Positions 7,066-14,813 of a stretch of 59,134 nt of DNA are shown here, piece by piece (position 1 is the stretch's first letter; each line of letters opens with the position of its first letter). The DNA is from a bacterium (GTDB taxonomy: Bacteria > Pseudomonadota > Alphaproteobacteria > Rickettsiales > RI-342): NCBI GenBank assembly GCA_016124905.1, contig WGMV01000040.1, positions 1 through 59,134 of the forward strand. Reading direction: 5' to 3'. The notes beneath the pieces are model-generated. The model did not search any database. It worked only from the letters and a program-made list of their open reading frames with translations, and was not told the origin of the DNA. The position numbers and the translations under genes are program-made.

Positions 7066-7857
7066 TTATTTGCCCAGTTCCTTTCCACGCTGGGTGGCCT
7101 GCAGGATCCCCTGCTTCACCAACGGCTTCATGCCTGATGGCGCCATGAACACCTCAAGCGCGGCGGCCGTGGTGCCGCCGGGGCTGGTGACGCGCGCACG
7201 CAGGGTGGCAACATCGTCGGTGGATGCCGCGGCAAGCATGGAGGCGCCGAGCATGGTCTGGATGGCGGCTACGCGTGCGACCTCGGAGGAAAGGCCTTGG
7301 GCCACGCCCGCCTCGGTGAGGCATTCGATGAAATAAAACAGATAGGCGGGGCCGCTGCCGGCGAGTGCGGTGTAGGCGTCCATCTGGCTTTCATCCTCCA
7401 GCCAGAGGGTTTTGCCGACGGACTGCATCAGCGTTTCGGCAAGGTGGCGCTGGGCGGCTGTTGCGGTGCGGTTCGCCACCAGGCCCGTCATGCCCTGGCC
7501 AATCAACGCGGGTGTGTTGGGCATGGCGCGGATGACGGGCTGTGATTCGCCGAGCGCATGCTGGAATGTGGTGATGCGCGTGCCCGCGGCGATGGAGAGA
7601 AGAAGCGAGGCCTTCATCCAGGGCTGCTCCGCAAGAAGTGGAAGAACGTGGGTCATCTGTTGCGGTTTAACGGCAAGGATGACGGCATCGGGCGTGAGGG
7701 AGGATGGAAGGCCGGACAGGTCTTTATGCAGGTGGATGCCGTCCATCGGCTGGGCGTGGGGGTCCACCGCGTGGATGGTCGCATCCGCAAGCGATGAGAG
7801 CCAGCCCGATGCCAGCGCGCGGCCCATATTGCCGAAACCGATGAGCACCACTTGCAT
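7066..7857 (-). CDS. proC: Pyrroline-5-carboxylate reductase
   Basis: A 263-residue enzyme of proline synthesis (P5C to proline with NAD(P)H). The dinucleotide fold begins MQVVLIGFGNMGRALASGW, followed by AVKPQ, RAMPNTPALIGQG and the C-terminal signature AGSGPAYLFYFIE...ARVTSPGGTTAAALEV. It is last in a minus-strand run; its ATG overlaps the upstream DUF1289 stop by one base (TAATG). proA lies 27 kb away in the same window. Confidence 0.96.
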   Translation of the reverse strand: MQVVLIGFGNMGRALASGWLSSLADATIHAVDPHAQPMDGIHLHKDLSGLPSSLTPDAVILAVKPQQMTHVLPLLAEQPWMKASLLLSIAAGTRITTFQHALGESQPVIRAMPNTPALIGQGMTGLVANRTATAAQRHLAETLMQSVGKTLWLEDESQMDAYTALAGSGPAYLFYFIECLTEAGVAQGLSSEVARVAAIQTMLGASMLAAASTDDVATLRARVTSPGGTTAAALEVFMAPSGMKPLVKQGILQATQRGKELGK

Positions 7858-8060
7858 TATGCTTCTCCCCTCAGGCTGCGCAGCATCTCTTCCTGCCGCG
7901 CTTCAAAGCTTGCCCAGACGGCGCGTTTTTCATCGTCCGTCATGGTCAGCCAATTGGCAACCTCCTCCCGCGTGCGGAAGCAGCCGAGGCAGTAGCCCGT
8001 GTCGGGATCAAGCTTGCACACTTTCACGCAGGGCGTGGGGACTTGCGTTTCGGCGTTCAT
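7857..8060 (-). CDS. DUF1289 domain protein, 67 aa
   Basis: A small protein with the DUF1289 pattern PCVKVC...GYCLGCFRTREEV..W, including four cysteines that may bind a metal. Function is unknown; the family is widespread in Proteobacteria. The start ATG at 8060 shares four bases (ATGA) with the stop of the acetyltransferase gene upstream, and its stop shares one base with the proC start, so it is translated as part of this tightly packed operon. Confidence 0.88.
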   Translation of the reverse strand: MNAETQVPTPCVKVCKLDPDTGYCLGCFRTREEVANWLTMTDDEKRAVWASFEARQEEMLRSLRGEA

Positions 8061-8560
8061 AGCAGCATCGCCTGCATGCCGCCGGATGCATTGGCCAATG
8101 ACAGGAAGGCATCGCCACCGGCGGCATGGAAGCAGACGTCCCAGCGTTCGAAAAAGCCGAGCTTGGTGTAAAATTCCTTGGCTTCGTGATTTTGCTTTAG
8201 GCGTGTGAGGCTGATCCAGCGGCTGCCATGGTCTTTCGCCTGTGCCGCGAGCGCCAGGACGAGCTGCGTGGCAATGCCCTGGCGGCGAAAGCCCGGCTCC
8301 ACCCAAAGATCGCCCAGATGCCAACCCGTGCTGGCGGAGAGCATGTCGTAACCCGGATAGGCCATCAGGAAAGCAACGGGCTGGCCCCCGGCTTCCGCCA
8401 CCCAGATGACGCAATGCGGGTGCTGGCACAGCACATCGCGCCGGATGGCTTCTTCGTTAAATTCCGTTCTGCCTTCACCTTCGCTGGCGGCAAGCCGCTG
8501 CGCCATGCGCGCCACGGCCGCGACATCCTGCATGGCGATGGTGCGGATGGTCAGTTTCAT
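8057..8560 (-). CDS. GNAT family N-acetyltransferase
   Basis: A 167-residue single-domain acetyltransferase. LGDLWVEPGFRRQGIATQLV is GNAT motif A, with the acetyl-CoA pyrophosphate loop RRQGIA, and NHEAKEFYTKLGFFERW is the motif B end (Y-x-K-x-GF). The substrate is not predictable. It starts in a four-base overlap with pgeF and ends in a four-base overlap with the DUF1289 gene. Confidence 0.87.
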   Translation of the reverse strand: MKLTIRTIAMQDVAAVARMAQRLAASEGEGRTEFNEEAIRRDVLCQHPHCVIWVAEAGGQPVAFLMAYPGYDMLSASTGWHLGDLWVEPGFRRQGIATQLVLALAAQAKDHGSRWISLTRLKQNHEAKEFYTKLGFFERWDVCFHAAGGDAFLSLANASGGMQAMLL

Positions 8561-9348
8561 CCCTGCCTCATGATGACGGAGAGCTGGCGGCCGTAATCCG
8601 GTTCGTTACGGTGCGTTGTGCGGCGGAAGCTGAAATAGCCCTGCTCGTCGGCGTAGGTGTCGTCCGGCAGGATGTCGATCTGTCGGATGCCGCTTGTCTG
8701 CAATTGGTGGCGGTTGTAGCCCTTAAGGTCAAACTGATGGTGGCCGGGTTTGCCGGGTGTGAAGAATTGCGCGTTGGTGGGTTTCTGATCCAGAAAACGC
8801 TGACGGAAGGCGTCGTCCACTTCATAGGATGACTGCGCGATACAGGGACCGATGCTGGCGCGGATGTTGTGCCTGCTGGCGCCGAGGGATTCCATGGCGA
8901 CGATGGTGGAGAGCAGCACGCCGGTGAAGGCGCCTTTCCAACCCGCATGGGCGGCACCGATGACACCTGAGGCAGGGTCGGCGAAAAGGACGGGCGGGCA
9001 ATCGGCCGTTAAAATGCCGAGCGCGATGCCGGGCAGCTTCGTGACCATTGCATCGCCTTCGCTGTAATAGACGGTATCGAAATCCTCTTCACCGGCAATG
9101 ATATGGCAGGTGGGGCTGTGAATCTGTTTGAGCGTGATAAGCCGCTCCGGCGCGGCGCCGATGGATTGTGCCACCAGCGCGCGGTTGGCCAGTACGCTGG
9201 GGCGTGCATCCTGCGAGCCGAGCGCACAGTTGAGCGTGGCGTGCACGCCTTCGCTCACACCGCCACGGCGGCCGAAGAAGCCATGCGAGATGCCTTTAAG
9301 CAGCAGGTGATCGGACTGGACGGAGGGGATGGCGATGGTTTCGGTCAT
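8557..9348 (-). CDS. pgeF: Polyphenol oxidase / laccase-domain protein (YfiH/PgeF family)
   Basis: A 263-residue member of the YfiH family, reported to edit peptidoglycan precursors and to act as a purine nucleoside phosphorylase or laccase in other bacteria. The metal-binding pattern is clear: KQIHSPTCH, TADCPPVLFAD and AAHAGWKG, followed by SIGPCIAQSSYEVD. In alphaproteobacteria pgeF usually follows midA, as here. The ATG at 9348 lies 53 bases after the midA stop. Confidence 0.9.
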   Translation of the reverse strand: MTETIAIPSVQSDHLLLKGISHGFFGRRGGVSEGVHATLNCALGSQDARPSVLANRALVAQSIGAAPERLITLKQIHSPTCHIIAGEEDFDTVYYSEGDAMVTKLPGIALGILTADCPPVLFADPASGVIGAAHAGWKGAFTGVLLSTIVAMESLGASRHNIRASIGPCIAQSSYEVDDAFRQRFLDQKPTNAQFFTPGKPGHHQFDLKGYNRHQLQTSGIRQIDILPDDTYADEQGYFSFRRTTHRNEPDYGRQLSVIMRQG

Positions 9349-9401
9349 GGATGTCTTTTCTGATTTGCCCTGCCTTCAAACAGGCCAGGGCGCTTTGGTT
9401 A

Positions 9402-10508
9402 TTATAAGAACCCGGCGGGCGGGGGCAAGTGTGGCGACTGAATGGCCAGGGCCTTAAAGAGTTCGCCCATGGCATCGGGCGAGATGAGACGCTCCACCGC
9501 CCGGGCGATGGCCGTGCGGGCGGCATCATCCGCCTTGGCTGCCAGCATGGCGGCGCGTTCGCCGATGCCCATGCGGGTGAGAAAGGCACCCTGCATGGCG
9601 GCGCCAAAGGAGGCGGCACCGGCAGCCTGCGCCGTTTGCAGCAGACGGAGAAAATCCACATGCGCGGTGAGGTCGGCCTCCCCCGCCGTGGCGAGGATAT
9701 CGGCATAGCGGTGCTGCCGCACAGCTTGAAGCGTGTCGCCCATTTCGCCATTGGCATAGCCGTAGTCGATGAAAAGCGCCGAGAGCGGTTGTGTGAGGCT
9801 GGCTTCGGCCAGGTGGCGCACCAGTTCATGCGCGGCGGGGCAATGTTCGGCCATCAAACCGGGCAAGGCCTGTTGCGGCGTTTCCACCCAGGGTAACGGA
9901 CCGGCCGTATCGGCCAGGGTAAAATGAGCGGCGCCATTCTGGTCCAGCGCGACCATGCGCTGATGCCAGCCACCTTCCATCAGCTGATATTGCTCGATCG
10001 GCAGGGCATCCAGAAATTCGTTGGCGACCAGGATGGTGGGACGGTCGATGGACGGCAGTTCATCCGGCCATTGAGTGATGGGGGCATGTGCCGCCAGGGC
10101 TGTTTGCTGCTCCCGCTGCCGGGCCGGGCTGGCTTCCACCAGCCGTACCGAGAGCCCTTTCATTAAACCGGGCATCGCGCGCTCCAGTGCGTTCAGGCTG
10201 CGCAGCAGGTCGGCCATCATGGTGCCGCGGCCGGGGCCGAGTTCAACCAATTGCCATTGGGCAGGACTGCCCATGGCCTGCCAGCGGTCCGCCACCCAGA
10301 TGCCGAGCATCTCGCCAAAAAGCTGGGAAATGTCGGGGGATGTGATGAAATCGCCCCCGGAACCGAACACGGATTGCCTGTTGTAATAGCCATGTTCCGG
10401 GTGTAAAAGTGCCGCCTCCATAAACCGTGCGACAGACACGGGCCCCTCTTTCTTCAGCCATGGCTCAAGCCAATTGGGCGCGCTTAGGTCAGGGGGAGTG
10501 GTGTTCAT
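9402..10508 (-). CDS. midA: Class I SAM-dependent methyltransferase, MidA/NDUFAF7 family
   Basis: A 368-residue protein starting MNTTPPDLSAPNWLEPWLKKEGPVSVARFMEAAL in family-typical fashion. Diagnostic motifs are HPEHGYY, GSGGDFITSPDISQLFGE, the SAM-binding VELGPGRGTMM and ANEFLDALP. The mitochondrial homologue NDUFAF7 methylates an arginine of complex I; the bacterial target is not established. The frame is open upstream to 11015, but that part is antisense to the neighbouring Nudix-box gene and has no family similarity, so ATG 10508 is used. The gene is divergent from the Nudix pair with only 18 bases between starts. Confidence 0.92.
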   Translation of the reverse strand: MNTTPPDLSAPNWLEPWLKKEGPVSVARFMEAALLHPEHGYYNRQSVFGSGGDFITSPDISQLFGEMLGIWVADRWQAMGSPAQWQLVELGPGRGTMMADLLRSLNALERAMPGLMKGLSVRLVEASPARQREQQTALAAHAPITQWPDELPSIDRPTILVANEFLDALPIEQYQLMEGGWHQRMVALDQNGAAHFTLADTAGPLPWVETPQQALPGLMAEHCPAAHELVRHLAEASLTQPLSALFIDYGYANGEMGDTLQAVRQHRYADILATAGEADLTAHVDFLRLLQTAQAAGAASFGAAMQGAFLTRMGIGERAAMLAAKADDAARTAIARAVERLISPDAMGELFKALAIQSPHLPPPAGFL

Positions 10509-10526
10509 AAACTGGGATTGGCTGGA

Positions 10527-11663
10527 ATGACAAAACATAATCTTGATGCACTTATTCAGCAAAGGCAAGGCCTGGAAAGCCTGGCTGAAGCCGCAATTGA
10601 CGATGCCGGGCATAATAATGCGCCCGTGGAGTTGATGGCTTATCAGCCTAACCCGGATGGTTATGATTACGCGCTTATCCTGAAATCCTACAGCGATGTT
10701 GAGGGGCTTCCGAGTTTTGCCGCGGGAACCCAGGATGTGTGGCTGAATGTGCCCAATGGCATTCGTGTGAATGTGAGCACCTACAAAAAAGCGGAAAGGC
10801 TGCTTGAACAGCTGCATTACTGGAACCTCCGCGAGGCTAATGACTTGCCGGCAGATGAATATTGGACCCATCTGGAGGATTATCTTCGGCCGATATTTGG
10901 AGATGCTTTCAGCCTGGAACATGAAAACGACAAGCTTTTTGCCTGGATCGAGGCGCCCGTTTTCCTCAAAGGCCCGCTGAACAAACCTGAGGAGCAACGC
11001 AAATTCCTGAAGCATGTGCTGGGCTGGAAGGAAACCATGATCGATGAGCTGGTGCCTGACCTCAGGACTGCGCGCGGCGGCTCACGCGAAACGGACAGGC
11101 GTTATTTAGCTGCGCTCATGGCTGTTTGCGGCAATGATAATGTCAAGGTTGAGCCATGGCGGGCGGCCGCCATTCGTGAGAGCCGGGAAGAAGCCGGGGT
11201 GGAGCTGGATTCCATCCATCTTGGAAAACAGATGGGCGAATTTGATGTGGCGATTCACAGCAAACGCAGCCTGGATGCCAACGGGCCGCTTCGGCACGAG
11301 AAGCTCATCATGCTCTGCATGGAAGAAGGATTGCGCCTGGGAATGGCCAGCGAAGAAGTGGAAGATGACGCTACCGACGAAGCGCGGGAAGAGCCCGTTG
11401 TCCTGAACCTCCGGCAATGGCGGGAGCGTGTGGAAACGGCCATTCGCATCGTCGGTGTAACGAACGAAACCCTTGCCGCGGCCAATCGCTTTAATGCCAT
11501 GCTCCAGCTTGGCCATGCGGTGCACGACCCGCTGGCCGCAGTGCTGCTGCCCATCAAAGGCGGCACCTTGGATGTGGAGGAGCCGAAGCATGACGCGCTG
11601 GCGAGGGCTGCCAAAGCGGAAAAACTGCTGGTTATCCCGGAAGTAACACGCATTCTCCCCTAA
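10527..11663 (+). CDS. Unknown protein with a Nudix-box motif, 378 aa (paralogue 1)
   Basis: The only recognised motif is at residues 209-226: E-x7-RE-x2-EE-x-G-V (EPWRAAAIRESREEAGVE), the core of a Nudix hydrolase box; the usual upstream Gly is one residue off register. About 200 residues precede it without a recognisable domain, and an Asp/Glu-rich stretch follows. The protein is acidic and has no signal peptide. ATG 10527 was chosen over the TTG at 10518. The next gene is a diverged tandem paralogue: both share the AAAIRE-x2-EEA core and a C-terminal NRF-x-A-x-L...HDP block. Substrate unknown. Confidence 0.7.
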   Translation: MTKHNLDALIQQRQGLESLAEAAIDDAGHNNAPVELMAYQPNPDGYDYALILKSYSDVEGLPSFAAGTQDVWLNVPNGIRVNVSTYKKAERLLEQLHYWNLREANDLPADEYWTHLEDYLRPIFGDAFSLEHENDKLFAWIEAPVFLKGPLNKPEEQRKFLKHVLGWKETMIDELVPDLRTARGGSRETDRRYLAALMAVCGNDNVKVEPWRAAAIRESREEAGVELDSIHLGKQMGEFDVAIHSKRSLDANGPLRHEKLIMLCMEEGLRLGMASEEVEDDATDEAREEPVVLNLRQWRERVETAIRIVGVTNETLAAANRFNAMLQLGHAVHDPLAAVLLPIKGGTLDVEEPKHDALARAAKAEKLLVIPEVTRILP

Positions 11664-11705
11664 ATTTCATGAAACCGTCATGCCATCATGCTGTATAAGG
11701 GCATG

Positions 11706-12794
11706 ATGCATGTCATGACCGAAAATGATTTTCTGACCGACGCGACGTCTCTGCTGCGCCAGGCGGGCTATCAGCACCGCCAGGTGGGCGGGCTGGTTTA
11801 CAGCGAGGACCGCGATACAGGACATTTCCGTTATGCCACGACGGTGAAGCATTACACGGGAACCGATTCGCCCCAATTGCCCGCGCTGGCGGCGGGATCA
11901 GTCAACTTATACCTGCTGCGGCACGGGGCGGATGGGTGGAAGGTGGCTTCCGCGCCGCTGAATAAGCCGGATCGCCTTATCGGGTTTTTGATGGAGCATG
12001 TGACGCAGGATGCGCTGGCGGCATGGCTGCGGGAATGCGGCATGGACGCATCGCTTGTCGATAAACTGCTTGGACAGGATGAGGCGAAACTCACGCATGA
12101 AGAAGTGCAATGGCTGGATGCGCTGCGGCAGAATGATTTTGACGAGGCGACGCTGGCCTTCCTGAAATCACGCCACCCGGAAACGCCGATGATGCTGGTG
12201 ACGCGCGACATGCTGGATGCGGACGGCATGCCGGATATCGGCCTGATTACCGGCGATGCGTGGAGTGACAGCATCATTGCTGTGGAAGACTGGATGGCGG
12301 CGGCGATTCGCGAGACCTATGAAGAAGCGCGCATTGAGCCCGCGCGCTTTCGCGCGTTGCTTGGGGCGCCGCAGGCCGGTGCGGCACGGATTGCGGATGT
12401 GAAGCTGCACAGCCGCCGCAGCATCGAATGCGCCTTATCGCCCGTTTCCATGCGCTTGCTGGTGTTGCATGACGTGCTGGATGTGACGCTGCAGCAGACT
12501 GCCCACCCCGGCGTGCTGCACAACCCACTGCCCCCGCAGACGGATGAATACCCCGCCAGCCTGACATTGGCCGAATGGCGCAGCGGCGTGATGGCGGCCA
12601 TTGCGCAGCAGGGCATCACGCCCAAGACGATGGCGGCCATCAATCGCTTTCATGCCGTGCTGGCCATTGCGCAGGAATTACATGACCCCGGCGCAGGCGC
12701 ATGCGAGGCGATCGCCCATGCCTCCCTGCCCGCCGACGCGGCGAAGCAGGGCATGCAGGATTTCCGCCTCAGAGCGTTTCAAGCTCATCAATAA
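11706..12794 (+). CDS. Unknown protein with a degenerate Nudix box, 362 aa (paralogue 2)
   Basis: Tandem paralogue of the preceding gene. Around residues 194-210 it reads EDWMAAAIRETYEEARIE: the metal-binding Glu residues of the Nudix box remain but the conserved Gly is Arg, so activity may be altered. The C-terminus shares the MAAINRFHAVLAIAQELHDP block with paralogue 1. Several starts are possible (ATG at 11688, 11703, 11706, 11715); AAGGG lies 4 bases before 11706, while 11715 (MTEND) best matches the start of paralogue 1. The last 26 bases overlap convergently with the end of pepF. Confidence 0.65.
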   Translation: MHVMTENDFLTDATSLLRQAGYQHRQVGGLVYSEDRDTGHFRYATTVKHYTGTDSPQLPALAAGSVNLYLLRHGADGWKVASAPLNKPDRLIGFLMEHVTQDALAAWLRECGMDASLVDKLLGQDEAKLTHEEVQWLDALRQNDFDEATLAFLKSRHPETPMMLVTRDMLDADGMPDIGLITGDAWSDSIIAVEDWMAAAIRETYEEARIEPARFRALLGAPQAGAARIADVKLHSRRSIECALSPVSMRLLVLHDVLDVTLQQTAHPGVLHNPLPPQTDEYPASLTLAEWRSGVMAAIAQQGITPKTMAAINRFHAVLAIAQELHDPGAGACEAIAHASLPADAAKQGMQDFRLRAFQAHQ

Positions 12795-14592
12795 AGCCGG
12801 AGATGACGTTGAGGCCTTTTTGCCAGAAGGCGGGGGCTGTCGCATCCAGGCCGAAGGGGGCGAGAAGCTCCTTGTGGTGGAGCGTGCCACCGGCCTCGAG
12901 CATGGCGAAATATTTCTCCGGAAAGCCTTTGGGTTTTTCCAGATAGGCGGCGTAGAGGGCGTTGACCAGGCAATCGCCGAAGGCATAGGCATAGACGTAA
13001 AAGGGCGAGTGGATGAAGTGGGAGATATAGGCCCAGTAGCCGCGATAGTGATCGTCGAATTTCAGAGCAGGCCCTAAGGATTCTTTCTGCACATCCATCC
13101 AGATGTCGCAGATCTTTTCCTGCGGGATTTCGCCTTTGGCGCGTTCGGCATGGATGCGGCGCTCGAACTCGCAGAAAGCGACCTGACGCACGACGGTATT
13201 CAGCATGTCCTCCACTTTGGAAGCAAGCATGGCCTTGCGCTTTTTCTTGTCCTTCTGCTGGTCAAGCAGGGCACGAAAGGTGAGCTGCTCGCCGAAGACG
13301 GAGGCGGTTTCAGCCAGGGTCAGCGGGGTGTCGGCCATCAGCGCACCCTGTTTGGCGGAAAGCACCTGATGCACGCCGTGGCCGAGCTCGTGCGCGAGCG
13401 TCATGACATCGCGCAATTTTCCCTGGAAGTTGAGCAGCAGGTAAGGATGCACCGACGGCACGGTGGGATGCGCGAACGCACCCGTGGCTTTGCCGGGGCG
13501 GGTGGGCACGTCGATCCACGGTTTGTCGAAAAATTCCTGGCCGAGCTCGCGCAGTTTGGGGCTGAAGCGGCCATAGGCATCCAGCACGGTGTCGCGCGCG
13601 CGCTCCCAGGTGAAGGGTTGATCGGCATCCTCGGGAATGGGGGCATTACGATCCCAGTAATTCAGTTGCTTCTGCTTGAACCAGCCCGCTTTCATTTTGT
13701 AATAGCGGTGGGAGAGTTTGGGGTAGCTTTTCTTGACCGCCTTCAGCAGTGCGTCCACCACATCGTCTTCCACCAGGTTGGCGAGGTTGCGGCTGGAGAT
13801 GGGGGCCTTGAAGCCGCGCAGACGGTCCTCGATGGCTTTGTCTTTGGCCAGTACGTTGGTGATGGTGGTGAAGATGGGCAGGTTGGCGTTGAAGGTTTTG
13901 CCGAGGCTGTGCGCGGCTTTTTTACGTGTGGCGGCGTCCTTGCCGGAAAGCAGGTGGAGGACCTGTTCCAGCTGCATCTTCTTGCCGTCCATCTCGAATG
14001 TCAGGCGCGTGAGGGTTTCGTCGAACAGGCGGCTCCATGCCTGCGCGCCGGTGATGGATTTTTCGTGCAGGAGTTTCTCTTCAATCTCGCTCAGTTGGTA
14101 GGGCTTCATGATGCGCACGTCGCGGAGCCAGGGAGCATAATGGGCGAGCTTTTTGCTTTCCTTGATCGCCTGCTTGAGTTTCTTTTCATCCAGCGCGTTG
14201 ATTTCCAGCGAAAAGAAAATCAGGTGCGTGGTGTGTTCGTTCAGGGCTTCGAGCGTGTTCTGGTAGAAGCGGGTGTAATCGCCATTGAGCATGTCGGTGG
14301 CATTCAGCAGTGAGGCGTAGCTGCCGAGCTTGCCGATGAGTTCGTGAAGGTTTTCGTATTTCGAGATGGCTTTGCCGAGTTCATCGCCGGAGAGTTTGGA
14401 TACTTTGCCCTGGTAGGATTTCTGAAACGAGACGGCATCTTTCGCGACTTTCTCAATGTCTGCTTTGACCGACGCATGGGTGTGGGAGGGGTAGAAATCC
14501 GTGAGGTCCCATGTGGGGAGTGGGGATTTTTTGGCTACGGATTCGAGGGCTGGTTTTTTGGTTTTTGCTGCAGCTTTTTTGGAGGCGGGCAT
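12769..14592 (-). CDS. pepF: M3 family oligoendopeptidase F
   Basis: A 607-residue cytoplasmic zinc metallopeptidase that cleaves medium-sized peptides. The zinc site HELGH is near residue 400 in the context TLAHELGHGVHQVLS, with the third-ligand Glu in TLAETASVFGEQL downstream. The N-terminus is Lys/Ala-rich (MPASKKAAAKTKK) before the family start PTWDLTDFYP. Length and layout fit the PepF/M3B clade. It is convergent with the second Nudix-box paralogue, the two 3' ends overlapping by 26 bases. Confidence 0.94.
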   Translation of the reverse strand: MPASKKAAAKTKKPALESVAKKSPLPTWDLTDFYPSHTHASVKADIEKVAKDAVSFQKSYQGKVSKLSGDELGKAISKYENLHELIGKLGSYASLLNATDMLNGDYTRFYQNTLEALNEHTTHLIFFSLEINALDEKKLKQAIKESKKLAHYAPWLRDVRIMKPYQLSEIEEKLLHEKSITGAQAWSRLFDETLTRLTFEMDGKKMQLEQVLHLLSGKDAATRKKAAHSLGKTFNANLPIFTTITNVLAKDKAIEDRLRGFKAPISSRNLANLVEDDVVDALLKAVKKSYPKLSHRYYKMKAGWFKQKQLNYWDRNAPIPEDADQPFTWERARDTVLDAYGRFSPKLRELGQEFFDKPWIDVPTRPGKATGAFAHPTVPSVHPYLLLNFQGKLRDVMTLAHELGHGVHQVLSAKQGALMADTPLTLAETASVFGEQLTFRALLDQQKDKKKRKAMLASKVEDMLNTVVRQVAFCEFERRIHAERAKGEIPQEKICDIWMDVQKESLGPALKFDDHYRGYWAYISHFIHSPFYVYAYAFGDCLVNALYAAYLEKPKGFPEKYFAMLEAGGTLHHKELLAPFGLDATAPAFWQKGLNVISGFIDELETL

Positions 14593-14627
14593 GGTGGTCT
14601 CCTTTTTTTCATACTAGCCCTGCTCTC

Positions 14628-14813
14628 TCACCCCATCAAGCAGCCAATGCCATAGCAGCGGTGAAGGATGAAATGGAACCAGGCCCATAGAAGCAGGTCA
14701 GCGGCAGCGAGGGCCAATAATATGGGAGGCGCATAGCGGCGAATGATGAACCATGCGCCGTCGCGGCAAAGCTGGCGTGGGGCGATGCCGAGATCGTGCT
14801 GGCGCTTACGCAT
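14628..14813 (-). CDS. Small putative membrane protein, 61 aa
   Basis: Not recognised. The frame starts MRKRQHDLGIAPRQL, has one hydrophobic segment around residues 32-52 (PPILLALAAADLLLWAWFHF) and ends in a Cys/Gly-rich tail. Its ATG (14811-14813) lies inside the last codons of the RND pump gene, giving an 8-base overlap with that stop; this suggests translational coupling. It fills most of the gap between the pump gene and pepF. No ribosome binding site can be judged separately, and it might be chance coding. Confidence 0.4.
   Translation of the reverse strand: MRKRQHDLGIAPRQLCRDGAWFIIRRYAPPILLALAAADLLLWAWFHFILHRCYGIGCLMG

Noticed and set aside
10509-11015. N-terminal extension of MidA
   Set aside because: It is antisense to the first Nudix-box gene and lacks family similarity; MNTTPPD at 10508 fits the family start.
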